Shown: positions 10,032 through 20,157 of the stretch, one piece after another | How the letters are laid out: every line of letters starts with the position of its first letter | Numbering within the stretch: the stretch's first letter is position 1 | NCBI GenBank assembly: GCA_021399445.1 | Contig: JAJTUQ010000005.1 | Location: 4,340,001-4,404,000, forward strand | Length of the DNA: 64,000 nucleotides | From: Xylogone sp. PMI_703 | Taxonomy: Eukaryota > Ascomycota > Leotiomycetes | Reading direction: 5' to 3' | Notes under the pieces: model-generated | The model's database searches: none | What the model saw: the letters and a program-made list of their open reading frames with translations, nothing else | Told to the model about the DNA's origin: nothing | Made by a program: the position numbers and the translations under genes

Positions 10032-12081
10032 ATGTCTCTCTCCCAACAACAACCCCAACCTCTGAGCCCACTCAAACGGCCGCACGAGAGCCTTGAATCT
10101 GCTCCATCCCCTTTATCACTCCCTCACGATGGCAACGATACTCAATTGAAATCCGAGCATGATCAGCCGACCGATGCGATGTCGAAACCAAGAGCTCAGA
10201 CGCCGAAACGGGGAATGAGTCCAGCGAGGAGCGAGATTAGTGAGTTAACGGAGCCGACATCTACAACGCCGATAAAATTCGGAATCGAGTCTGTAGAGGC
10301 GTTCTTGGCTACAAATAATCAGCGGAACAGTGGAAGTGGCGGCGGAGATAATCCAGAGGAGCAACAGCCACCTGCGAAGAAGGTGAAGCTGACGTTTGCG
10401 GAGAAGGAGATCAAGCGAATTGAGAAGGAATTTCGAGAGAAGGAGAAAGAGGCCGAGCGGAAGAGGAAGGAGGCTGAGAAAGCAGAGCATCTAGCTGAGA
10501 AGGCTAGGAAGGAAGCCGAGAAAGAAAAGGAGAGGAAGAAGAAGGAGGCCGAGAGGGAAGAGAAGAGGATCATGGCTGAGAAGGAGAAGGCTGTGAAGGA
10601 AGAGAAAAAGAAGCAGAGGGAGGAAGAAAAGAAGCAGAAGGAAGAGGAGAAGAGAAAGAAGGAGGAAGAGAAGCAGAGGATTGAGGACGAGAAGAAGAAA
10701 GAGGCCGGGAAACAGAAGACTTTAGGGTCGTTTTTCAATATCTCTGCGGCACCAAAACAGAGTGTTGCGGCTGCGAGAGAGAGATCTCCATTGAGCCCTG
10801 CGCCGTCGGCTTCAACTGCTGCCGGGGATGGCCAGAGTTCCGTGCATGCTACGCCGAATAAGTCGAAGGAGCAGTCAGTGTATGAGAAACTCTTCCCAGA
10901 ATTTTTTGTTCAGAATAATGTTATTTTGGCGGCCATCAACAGATTTGGAAAAGATGCAGCGGCTTTAACAGACATGGAAACCAAATTAGATAATTACCTG
11001 CAGAGCGAGGAACAAGCAGAGAGACCAACAACTTTTAACGCCGTTGAGCTATTTCACCTCTCACAGAAGGCACAGAAACCTAGAGGAAAGACCTTAATAT
11101 CGATACGAGAGATCATGGTGGGACATATTAACAATGCTTCACGACCCATTGACCTTACAGGCGAACCACAGAATGCTCACGTCAAGAGCACAAGTGATCT
11201 CCTAAAGAGCATTCCGTTAAAGTTCCTCAAGTTCCAAGAAGATGTCCGTCCACCTTATTGTGGTACATATACTAGTCAACCAGTCTCTGGGATGAAGAAG
11301 CTTGCGCGCAATCCCTTGAGGCGTGACTTGCCGAATACGAATTATGATTATGACTCTGAGGCTGAGTGGGTTGAAGATGAGGATGCAGAAGACTTGAATT
11401 CTGAGGGCGAGGAAGAGGAAGATCTCGGCGACGACGGAGATGATATGGACGGTTTTCTCGATGATGAGAATGACGAGAAGCCAATCCGACGATTTGTACC
11501 GCAGGGTGACCTTGAACCAGTCTCCTCTGGTCTATGTTGGGAAGATGATAGAGGAAAGAATAGTAACATTCAAATGGCTCCTTATCGAATGGAATTCATA
11601 CTGGGTAAGTTCTTTCCCCTCTATTGTCGAAATAGAATTACTGATATGGTATATAGATCCTCAAATCAAGTGCATTGATCCATTCTCTACAGAATATTGG
11701 CAAAAGCCAGTGAAAGAAGCTAAACCTATGGATCCACCTCGACTCCCTCTCCAAGCAATGAAGAGCAATAATGCCACCCCATCAAACAAGCCAGTTAAGA
11801 TGTTCGGTCTTTCCGATTCCATCAAATCTACCACATCATCTAAAGATAATAGTCCCAGCTCTGCGGACAACAAACCTAAGAAACTTCTACCAGCTCAGGA
11901 TCTTGAGTCGTTCAAACGAGAGGTTCAAGGAAGCGATCTAAGCAAGGTTGGCCTAATCGAGGTCTTGACAAAGAAATTTCCTGGAAGACCCAAAGCAGCT
12001 ATCAAGGGCACGCTGGAGAGCATTGCGAAGAGAATAGGCAGCAAGGAAGCCGAGAAGAGATGGGTAATAATTGAGGAGTGA
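10032..12081 (+). CDS. Chromatin assembly factor 1 large subunit (p150/Cac1/Rlf2)
   Basis: Histone H3-H4 chaperone subunit that deposits nucleosomes behind replication forks through PCNA. Exons are 10032-11604 and 11657-12081 (665 aa). The start is the ATG in CCACCATG. Domains: a disordered N-terminus; a long Lys/Glu/Arg KER helix at about residues 116-226; a PCNA-interacting motif QKTLGSFF at 228-235; the CAF1A block YCGTYTSQPVSG followed by a very acidic region; and a C-terminal winged-helix DNA-binding domain (LTKKFPGRPKAAIKGTLESI) at the end. The 52-nt intron uses GTAAGT and TATAG. A second in-frame acceptor at 11692 would remove 12 residues (DPQIKCIDPFST region) and is less likely. An MCB-type element lies upstream. 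Confidence 0.9.
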
Positions 12082-12715
12082 GGGTATAGGATTCAGTATC
12101 CTAGCATTTACTAATCGGTCTTTGGGCATGACGCAAGGCAGAGTACTTTGTGTAGGAGACTACGACGTGGTGGTACTGTATGAGCAGCATTTGCATGATA
12201 TAACGGTGCTGATCTCATCTCCCCGATGAGGCATACAGCCACTAAGATTTGGAGCTTCAAGTTCCGGGTTACCGCTCCACGTGAACAATCACAGGGGCTG
12301 AGTATACCCTGGAGCTTTGAAAGCAGAATATGGTATTGTTGGAGATATTGATATTAGGGTATATCTATATGTGGGGCAACATAGTGTTATGGCAAAACTA
12401 AAAGGACGGCATTATCTATTGGACGGAAGGTGAAAGGCGAAAGGCGTCATGGAGGGGCTTACACAATTTTCTATGGCAAATGCGCTGTACTGCACCGTAC
12501 GTGGTGTATTGTATGGTAGCAGTGACTAGCTAATATCATGAATGCTAATTGGCATGAGAGAACATCTTGAAAGTGTAAAAATTGTACAGATTCTTCCTGT
12601 GGTCTCAAGTAGTTCTCCATATAATCATACGAACTGCCTTCCGTATAGGTACACTGGTACAGTATTACGCGGCAGCTGAACGTCCTTTTCTACTCTCCTC
12701 TCTACAGCAGCTCCC
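12082..12715. other. Intergenic between CAF-1 gene and transposon
   Basis: Contains the 3' flank of the CAF-1 gene and several GTAC-containing palindromic motifs (for example near 12480-12515). No coding frame is supported. The outer boundary of the transposon may lie in the last few tens of bases here. Confidence 0.5.
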
Positions 12716-12813
12716 GGTGGACAAAATAATTGTCATGGTGGTACATAAGACGCCACCAAAATTCGGCGAGCCCTGAAGTACGGATGTCGCCTGCAAAAGA
12801 ATTGTCCCGCGCT
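12716..12813 (+). repeat. Left terminal inverted repeat, interrupted
   Basis: Outer arm 12716-12744 and inner arm 12781-12813 match the single contiguous right-end repeat. The intervening bases, flanked by GTAC on both sides (12741-12744 and 12777-12780), have no counterpart at the right end. Confidence 0.65.
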
Positions 12814-12977
12814 AACTCACGCTAAAAACGCCACAATTGCAGGGATTACATAATCACGGTCACTCCGTACCTCCGTACCCCACTTGCCAACGCATATTAC
12901 ATACAATTGTCAGTATATGATACCGCTTTTTGTACTCAATTTTACTTGAATCTTTACGTTTAATCAATTATACAGTA

Positions 12978-14351
12978 ATGTATACTGATATTGCTACACG
13001 AGCTGTAGTTGTTACACTTAAATCACCCCTTGGAGGCTTATCTACAGCTGAAATTGCTGAAAAAACTGGTGTGAACCCTCGAACAGTCAACCGTATATAT
13101 GCCAGAGCAATTGAACGTGGATTTGAGCCAAATCAACTCCCTCTGATAATTAAAGATGAGTATTTGCAAGATGCTCCAAAGTCTGGACGGCCAACCAAAC
13201 AAACCCCTGAGTTATTAGATAAAATTCAGACTAAAGTACGATTAGATCAGTATGGAAGAGAAAAGTCATGTGCTGATATTGCTGGAGAACTTCAGCAAGA
13301 TGGGATAGATATCTCTGCGGCAACAGTATGGAGAACACTCAGGAAAGCAGGTTATCGAAAGACCAAGCCTACTAGAAAGCCTGGATTAACTAAAAAGATG
13401 ATGAAGGAAAGGTTGAAATGGTGTCTTGATCATAAATATTGGACCCTAGAAGACTGGAAGAATGTGATCTGGTCTGACGAGACATCTGTGGTTCTCTTAC
13501 ACCGTAGAGGAGGCTATAGGATTTGGAGGAAAGCCGATGAAGCGTTTGTACGCAGTTGCATTAGGGAAAGGTGGAAGGGTTATTCTGAATTCATGTTCTG
13601 GGGTTGTTTTTCATATAACAAGAAAGGTCTTTGCTACTGTTGGAAGCCTGAGAGCAAAGAAGAGAAAGCTAATTCAGTCAAAGCTCTTGAGAAGCTCAAT
13701 GAGGCCCTTGAACCAGTTATGCGAGCTCAATGGGAGCTGAACACTGCCATAGGAAGGCTAGGATTGAGGAATAAGAGTGGAAAAAAGCCTCAGTGGAAAT
13801 GGAATCGCAAAAATGGCAAGTTGACGCGTGATAACAGCAAAGGAGGAATTGATTGGTATCGATATCAAACTCAAGTTATGATTCCAAAGCTTATTCCTTT
13901 CGCTCAAGAGTGCAAAAAGGAAAGACCTGGCACTTTGGTTCAAGAAGATAAAGCACCATCACACAATTTCCATGATCAACAACGTGTGTATAACCTTTAC
14001 CAGATTCAACGGTTGTTTTGGTGTGGCAATTCACCAGACCTGAATATGATCGAGCCTTGTTGGTTCTGGATGAAACGCAAAACTACAGCTAAAGGAGCTC
14101 CTAAAAGTAGAGCTGAGGCAATTGCGGCCTGGGAGAAGTGTTGGAAAGAGCTCTCTCAAGCGCAAATTCAAGCTTGGATAGAACGTATTCCTTTTCATAT
14201 TCAGGAGGTTATTAGACTTGAAGGTGGAAATGAATATAAAGAAGGGAGGCCACAGCAATTCAAAAAAGGGGTAAAACAGGCTACACAGCAAAATGCCGGA
14301 GAGAGGCAAGAAGAGATTGTATCTACTGTAGTTTCTATGGGAGTAGGCTAG
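12978..14351 (+). CDS. Tc1-family transposase
   Basis: DDE/D cut-and-paste transposase of 457 residues. The start is the ATG at 12978; the frame is open further upstream but without another ATG. The N-terminus carries a helix-turn-helix (LSTAEIAEKTGVNPRTVNRI, about residues 20-40) and a second paired-like helix region (SAATVWRTLRKAGYRK). Catalytic residues: D167 in IWSDETSV, D324 in VQEDKAPSHN and E359 in SPDLNMIEP. There are 34 residues between the second Asp and the Glu, the Tc1-type DD34E spacing. The first-to-second Asp distance (about 157) is longer than in animal Tc1 because of a Lys/Trp-rich insert (about 255-300), a feature of fungal members. The C-terminal 60 residues are Gln/Lys-rich. 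Confidence 0.92.
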   Translation: MYTDIATRAVVVTLKSPLGGLSTAEIAEKTGVNPRTVNRIYARAIERGFEPNQLPLIIKDEYLQDAPKSGRPTKQTPELLDKIQTKVRLDQYGREKSCADIAGELQQDGIDISAATVWRTLRKAGYRKTKPTRKPGLTKKMMKERLKWCLDHKYWTLEDWKNVIWSDETSVVLLHRRGGYRIWRKADEAFVRSCIRERWKGYSEFMFWGCFSYNKKGLCYCWKPESKEEKANSVKALEKLNEALEPVMRAQWELNTAIGRLGLRNKSGKKPQWKWNRKNGKLTRDNSKGGIDWYRYQTQVMIPKLIPFAQECKKERPGTLVQEDKAPSHNFHDQQRVYNLYQIQRLFWCGNSPDLNMIEPCWFWMKRKTTAKGAPKSRAEAIAAWEKCWKELSQAQIQAWIERIPFHIQEVIRLEGGNEYKEGRPQQFKKGVKQATQQNAGERQEEIVSTVVSMGVG

Positions 14352-14379
14352 AATTGACTATCTTCGCATTTGAGAGTAT

Positions 14380-14403
14380 GCCCCCTGTCACATGACAGGG
14401 GGC
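14380..14403. terminator. Perfect GC-rich hairpin after the transposase
   Basis: Inverted repeat with 11-bp arms (GCCCCCTGTCA and its complement) and a 2-nt loop, 28 nt after the transposase stop and inside the element. It could form a strong RNA or cruciform structure. Its role in 3' end formation or transposition is unknown. Confidence 0.6.
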
Positions 14404-14428
14404 CCCTGCTAGTGGCTTTCTTAGTGTG

Positions 14429-14489
14429 GCCGCGAGACAATTCTTTTGCAGTCTTCCTCCGTACCACAATACCAATTACTCTGTCCACC
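14429..14489 (-). repeat. Right terminal inverted repeat
   Basis: Read on the minus strand it runs GGTGGACA..TAATTG..GTGGTACGGAGG..CTGCAAAAGAATTGTC..CGCG without interruption, pairing with both left arms. Confidence 0.7.
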
Positions 14490-15679
14490 AGGAGAGCAGC
14501 TGAGCTGGCAGTACTTAATGCGGGCCACACCGTGGGGATATAAGTGGAAACACAATGGTATTATATGTACGGAGGTGCCTGCCGCGTACATGTGGGTGTC
14601 CTACGACGGAGATAATACTCCAACACTGATAGGTGATTGGTGGTAGGGTGAATACGTAACTATGATAGAGTGTATCGGTGTACGGAGGTACATCCCCGTA
14701 TGTAGCTTGCGCTGAATAGGGGTATGTGGCAGCCGCGATTATTGTATGCAGGAGGATAAGAGAAAATGGATGGCGGTAACGTACTGTGTACCGTGTACAC
14801 CGTACTGGATACTGGATTAGGTTACCGCCTTTTCTGATAACTTATGACAGTAATACAGTACTGTAGAAGCTCACGTGAAGCCTGGAGTTATGATGTGTAT
14901 ACTTCGTATGGAGTCTACAGTACAAAATACAAGTTTTAACCCCGATGCAGAATACCTACGTAATTGCAATATTTTCGCTTTTGTCAATTCGTCGTGTGCC
15001 AAGGCAAAAAGGAGAGAAAATTCGGGAAACCACCCCCTGGTACCAATGACGTTGGCGGATGTGGGGAGAAGCACGCACGCGACACATTACCATCAGGGAA
15101 ACGACGATCCGAGGCTAGACTGCGCCTTCGATGTACTTCTATCCATTCATTCGTCCTTTTTCGACTCTTTCTTCTCTTCTTTCCTCTTGTTGTTCTTTTT
15201 AAATAGATTATTCACTCTTCCAGCGATTTTGTAAGATTATTTCGAATTCAATTTTCAACTTGAGATTATTTGACAGTAGAAAACTGTTTGTGGGTTTTTT
15301 TACTGTTCCTGTAAAATTACGTTACACTACGAAGAGAAGCACATGCAAAAAACGCACGCACCCGCGAGGCTGAGTTCCTGACCGTTTTTTTTCTGCCCGT
15401 TTCAGCTGCTGCACACAAACAAAAATCCCCTTTTTTTGTAGCCAAGACGAAAAAATAAATTCGACATTGTTTTTTTGTATCACCCTTGAGATTTGGCATC
15501 TGAAAACAACGGCCTCAATTACGACCATTCGTCCAAGATTCTTCTCCCTTTTGAGGAATATAGCCATCGAGCTCGTCAAGACACCGAGGCAGAATACGCA
15601 GCGACGGTATCTGTACTCTAAATTCGACTACAACTCGGCATTAGAAGCTGGAATAAAGGTGAGAAGAGAAGCAGCGAAG
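14490..15679. other. Intergenic; promoter of the hydrolase gene
   Basis: Contains GTAC-rich palindromes near 14780-14815 and T-rich/A-rich runs from 15290 to 15480. The frame of the downstream gene is open upstream of 15680 but without an ATG, so the leader there is probably untranslated. No other gene is seen. Confidence 0.5.
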
Positions 15680-17396
15680 ATGACTTCGGTCTTCTCCAAG
15701 TTAAAATTCAACCCCATGCCCGGGTTCCCCGAATACACGGGTCCTCACAAAGTTGGCACGATCGATGTCGAGATTCCGGTCTCAGAACTCGAATCGCCCA
15801 GTCCGACGGCCGATGATCGCATTCCCACTGTTCAGTATCGGATCTTTTATCCTTGCGAGGAGAGTGCGAAGAACAAGCCGATCTACTGGCTTCCGAGACC
15901 ACAACGAGAGTATGTGTCGGCGTACATGAAGTTTGCAGGCGCGCACTCTGCTCTCGCACAGTTTATATCGTGGGTTCTCCTTTTATTTTTTCCCCTTTTG
16001 AGATATTTGGAAATAATCAAATATGTACGAGCTCAATGCTAACATTTCTCGCCTTATCAGATATTTCCCAAACCTCCTAAACTACATCACGATACCCGTC
16101 CGAAAGAATGCTCCGCTACTCACTCATCCAGCTGGTCCCGATGAGAAATGGCCCGTCATGATATTTTCTCACGGATTAGGCGGCACAAGGAATACATACT
16201 CTCATCTTGTTGGCTCAATAGCGAGTCACGGCGTGATTGTGGTCTGTCCTGAACATCGTGATGCAAGCGCCCCAGTTACTATCATTCGAGATGTTACGTC
16301 AGAGACAAAAGATAATGAAAAAGGTCATAAACTGGGGAAGGCCAGACGAGTGATCGATTACGTCAGATATTCTCACACGCCTTCTCCGGAAGTTGAGGCG
16401 GGAAGAAATGCTCAGTTGAAGATTCGTCTTTGGGAACTGGGATTAATTCACGATAGCCTGCTGAAGATTGACGAAGGTGTGGAGATTTCGAATCTTAACA
16501 CCTCATCCAGCCCGCTCTCCATCTTCCAGAATCGAATGGATGTCCATGAGCCTGGCAAAATCATCTTCGCGGGACATTCCTTCGGGGCAGCTACCATGAC
16601 GCAGTTCATTAAGTCTACATACTACTCTTCTCAGATCTCGGAGGCTCCAGCAGATTTTGAGACGCTCTTCACCCCGTCCTCTCGTTCATCAATTGTCAAG
16701 CAAGTTACCCCGCAGACAGTCGTTATTTTGCTAGATGTTTGGTGTCTTCCACTCAAGGCCGCCACATCTCGATGGCTATGGGAGAAGCCCTTCCCATGCT
16801 ACCAACCCGGCGGAAGAGGTGGGGCGGCCCTCCTTGCCGTCGAGTCTCAAGCCTTCTATAAATGGCAGGCAAATCTAAAGGCGACGAAGCAAGTTCTGAG
16901 CCCTGATCCCACTAGCGAATCGTTCGATTATGCTGCCAAAGGACTCTCAGAGCCAAACTTGTTCTATGCTGAATCATCGGCTCATCTCTCGCAGAGTGAT
17001 TTCGGGTTGCTCTTCCCATATGTGACGAAACGATTCCTCGCGGTTCTGGAACCGGAACGGGTGATGAGGTTAAATATCCGCGCCATCACGCAGCTCCTTC
17101 GCTCGAACGGAATCAAAGTAGCGGCAACTTCGGCAGCAGATATGGAAATCGGCGGTGATGAGAAGGAGGCTGTTACTGACAATGATAGCCTGATCTTCAG
17201 CCGAAATGAAGAAGTACGCGCTTGGCGTTGGGTCAGTACCGATTGCAACGATCCACGAGATTTGGATGAGAGTGACGGTGCCGTAAGCGCGGAACTCGCG
17301 AGGGCTAAGATTGCTGAGGAGCCCGTTGCAGATCAACTGGGCGAACCTGCTGATGCAGTTGTGCACAACGAGGCTCACGCTGTCCCAGCTGCATGA
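15680..17396 (+). CDS. Platelet-activating-factor acetylhydrolase-like phospholipase
   Basis: Alpha/beta hydrolase of the PAF-AH II family, which removes short or oxidised acyl chains from phospholipids. Exons are 15680-15969 and 16061-17396 (541 aa). The intron uses GTGGGT and a GCTAAC branch before TTATCAG. A donor 9 nt earlier also keeps frame, but SYFPNLLNYITIPV fits the family better with the donor chosen. Visible motifs: PVMIFSHGLGG (oxyanion region), GHSFGA with nucleophile Ser270, candidate Asp322 (LLDVW) and His405 (SSAHLSQSD). The C-terminal ~100 residues are acidic/Ala-rich and probably disordered. There is no clear signal peptide, so an intracellular enzyme is likely. Exact substrate is unknown. 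Confidence 0.87.
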
Positions 17397-18481
17397 TCGT
17401 GGAGAAGGAAGTTGCAGAGGTGGACGCAAGTACGCTTCGCCTGCTTTATGATATATATGATAAGAGTTGTGTGAATAGGTTGTGTGAATATGGGCATTAG
17501 CGAATGATATTAGGGATACATCAGGGGAGTATTTTATTGCTTTTTCGGGCATCTGAGCTATTTTTTTAATGTTGCATTGCGTTGCATTCGTTGCATTGAT
17601 ATCAAGGAGTGCCCACAAGGGGCGAAGCATGAAGACAAACCACCAAGGGGTCTTAGGCGTTTTAACATGTTGGCATGGTTTGCGATACACGAGATGTCTG
17701 TTGTAGGATAGTGTTTAGCTAAGATGATATACGACTGTACAGTATACATACGATGGAATGAAAGCTTATTGATCACAAACTCATATTGGAGCTATATTTG
17801 GATTTGCATTACATCTACCCCTGAGACTCACTGGTTGGATTCACACTTACCATAGGGCTGGCGCCGTCTTCTCCATTACCGTTGTGCCCTCAAGGCCCAA
17901 GGCAGACTCGCAGAAAAGAAAACGCGCGCTATCCCGTTTAGATAGTACTGCGTATGAGGCCAATCAAGTTAATTAAATCCATGCTTTTGCTAAATAAGGA
18001 ATAACTGGTGCAATTTTAATTAGAATTTGATTAGTATTTCGATTTGATTACTGCAGTATCTTAACTAATCACAAAAAGAACTGTTGAACTACCGAGTCCC
18101 TGTATTGCGCTCTATGGTACCGCATCATGTCTTTTCCGAACGATTTAACCTTCTTACCGGTATGTTCGACAATACGCATTGTAGAGCGTTACACTCGCTT
18201 TCGCGATTTAGCTCTACAGTCATAGTTATTGTTGTGAGATACAGTAATACGTTTAATGTTCTGTTCTGGTTTGATTTTTGATTAGTAGTGTTTTTGATCT
18301 AGTTTTAGCCAAGACTTGATACTGTAACAATAATCAGTTCAATTCAAATTCAACACCAAGGGGTTTCGGGCAAGGCGATTAGCTGCGAGGCTGATAATGG
18401 GGCTTGCTTCTGCTCCGAAGAAAGGATCTGCAGTTTTTCGCAGGATTTGAATCTTCTCTTCTACGCCGAAAGCTTGCAGGA

Positions 18482-18506
18482 TGCAGTGCAGTGCAGTGCA
18501 GTGCAG
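18482..18506. repeat. (TGCAG)5 pentanucleotide microsatellite
   Basis: Five perfect copies of TGCAG. No gene overlaps it. Confidence 0.85.
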
Positions 18507-19413
18507 CCCAAAGCACGCGCCTGGGCTGGGTTATGCGGTCTTGGACATCAGACGAATTCTTCCATGGGCTCTGGCATTTTTTCACTTGCAGTAATTAGCC
18601 CAATGAGATTGAGTTAATTCGTGCAGGAGGGTAAATGGTACGCCACATATATGCTTATTATAAGCAGGAGGATCAACTGCTGCATATTGATCTTGATCAG
18701 GTGTCGATAGATCTCGTATGAAAAAGATGCTACTTTCACTCAGCCCTGTACGGTGCTGTACTCAGCCGCTGTGACTCCGTATTTCTGCATCGGATATTTG
18801 AGATTTTTCTACTCTCCTTATCTTTCTGCAGCGGAGTCTCTGCAACCCAACCGCTCCAGCCAACGACAGAGCCCAAAAGTAAGCGGGACAATTCCAGGCC
18901 GTGGATGCAATTTAAAGTGCAAGCGACGTGGGGACTGAGAGTGACCCTGAGCTACCGTGCCGCTGGACGCGAGACGCTGCCGAGAAGACGCTAGACCAGA
19001 TTCTGCTGCGGTCTCGACTCACTAACCGCCAGCTTCGAGAGAACCTTAACCTCATTCCACCAAAAGTGATAATTAGTACAGTACCATACCGGTACGGTGC
19101 TTATCTGGGGACAGGGGCGACCCGGTACTTCATGAAATCAGCCTCAGAAGCTAAAACAGATCGTTTGCAACAATGCCCTACCGGGTCCAGGCACCCAGGT
19201 ACGGTAGAAGGCATTCATGAGGAGACAAGCCACAGTTCTTGAGGAAGATCCTCAAAAAGGAAGGTAGGCAGCTGGTGACTCCGAGTCGCGCTGCATGGGG
19301 GTGTGCAGTCTTCTCGAACCCAGATCTCAGCTAGGCTAGGCAAGGTGTGTTGGTGCTGGTGACTCTACATTCCTCTCCTCGAGGATCTCTCTCCCCGCAA
19401 ACATATATCTTGT

Positions 19414-19419
19414 TATAAG
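19414..19419 (+). promoter_or_regulatory. TATA-like element
   Basis: TATAAG 163 nt before the start codon of the GPI-anchored protein gene, followed by a pyrimidine-rich leader (about 19435-19560), a usual core-promoter layout in filamentous fungi. Confidence 0.5.
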
Positions 19420-19581
19420 TACCTGCGCTCGTTCGTTTGCTTTGTTCTTCTTCAGCATAGAAGAACTGTAATAGTCCCTTCCTTAATAGCCTGCTTCTTC
19501 ACTCTCTTTAAGTGACTCAAGCGTCTACTTATTTACTCTACGCTCTCGTTTTATACTGTCGCTTCTACATCAGATCTAAAG

Positions 19582-20157
19582 ATGCGTCTTCAATCCGTTC
19601 TCTTGTTCGCTGGTCTCAGCGCCGTCTCCATCTCTGCTGAACCTGTCGCGGTTCAGGCGCGCGATGATACCCCAACTGATGCGTAAGTCTTTCCTTCATC
19701 TCTTCAAGCAGAATAGTCTATTCTTACACTTTTTCTCTACAGCCAGATCTCCAAATTCGTCGACGACATCCTCTCCTTTGCTACCTCCCTAGCCAACAAC
19801 CCAACCTACACTTCCGTGTTGATGGCTCTCGAGACCGATGAGCCAGCCATCTTCTCCTCCATCAACAATTACCAGGCCACTGCCGTCCAGGACCCTTCCG
19901 ACATCACGGCCGCCCCAGCCTTCTTGACTGTTGTCCCTACCCAGTACCGCCCCATCTTCAGCAGCATCTGGGATGCCGAGGTCAGCATTGCTATCAAGGA
20001 TGGCATCGTCCCCACGCCTACTGGCAGCAGTGGCGGTGGATCAAGTGCAGGTGCGGACTCTAAACCCAACGCGGGTAATATGCGATCCGAGAACAGCGTT
20101 GTCGCTGTTGCTGGTGGTGTCTTGGCTGGTTTGATGGGCGCGGTCTTCATGTTGTAG
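19582..20157 (+). CDS. Small secreted GPI-anchored protein
   Basis: Exons are 19582-19682 and 19743-20157 (171 aa); the 60-nt intron has GTAAGT and CTCTACAG. Residues 1-20 (MRLQSVLLFAGLSAVSISAE) are a signal peptide, followed by a possible dibasic-type processing site (QARDD). The middle is a compact helical segment of about 100 residues with no cysteines. A Gly/Ser linker (SSGGGSSAGADSK) and a C-terminal hydrophobic stretch (VVAVAGGVLAGLMGAVFML) give a GPI-attachment signal with N or G/A at the likely omega site. Cell-surface location is inferred from both ends of the protein. The core resembles small uncharacterised ascomycete wall proteins; no enzymatic motif is visible. Confidence 0.85.

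Larger units (their letters stand above)
12716..14489 (+). mobile_element. Tc1/mariner-type DNA transposon (DD34E), apparently intact
   Basis: A single transposase frame is flanked by imperfect terminal inverted repeats. The inner arms, 12781-12813 and the complement of 14429-14461, share CTGCAAAAGAATTGTC followed by CGCG. Outer arms, 12716-12744 and the complement of 14461-14489, share GGTGGACA, TAATTG and GTGGTAC with about 24 of 29 matches. On the right the two arms are contiguous; on the left they are separated by about 36 bp. A TA dinucleotide borders the inner arms on both sides, but because similarity continues outward the true ends and target duplication are uncertain. The coding frame has no stop or frameshift, so the copy looks young or recently active. 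Confidence 0.85.
17397..19581. other. Intergenic; promoter of the GPI protein
   Basis: AT-rich around 17940-18360, then contains a (TGCAG)5 run and several GTAC palindromes (18745-18770 and 19080-19100). A 104-codon frame at 18928-19242 shows no domain and is not accepted. Confidence 0.5.

Noticed and set aside
10319..10738. 139-codon minus-strand frame rich in Ser/Phe
   Set aside because: Antisense shadow of the Lys/Glu-rich KER helix of the CAF-1 subunit.
12930..12977. Transposase start further upstream
   Set aside because: The frame is open there but only with a TTG; the first ATG is at 12978.
18928..19242. 104-codon plus-strand frame
   Set aside because: No ATG at the start, no domain, contains GTAC palindromes typical of local non-coding DNA.
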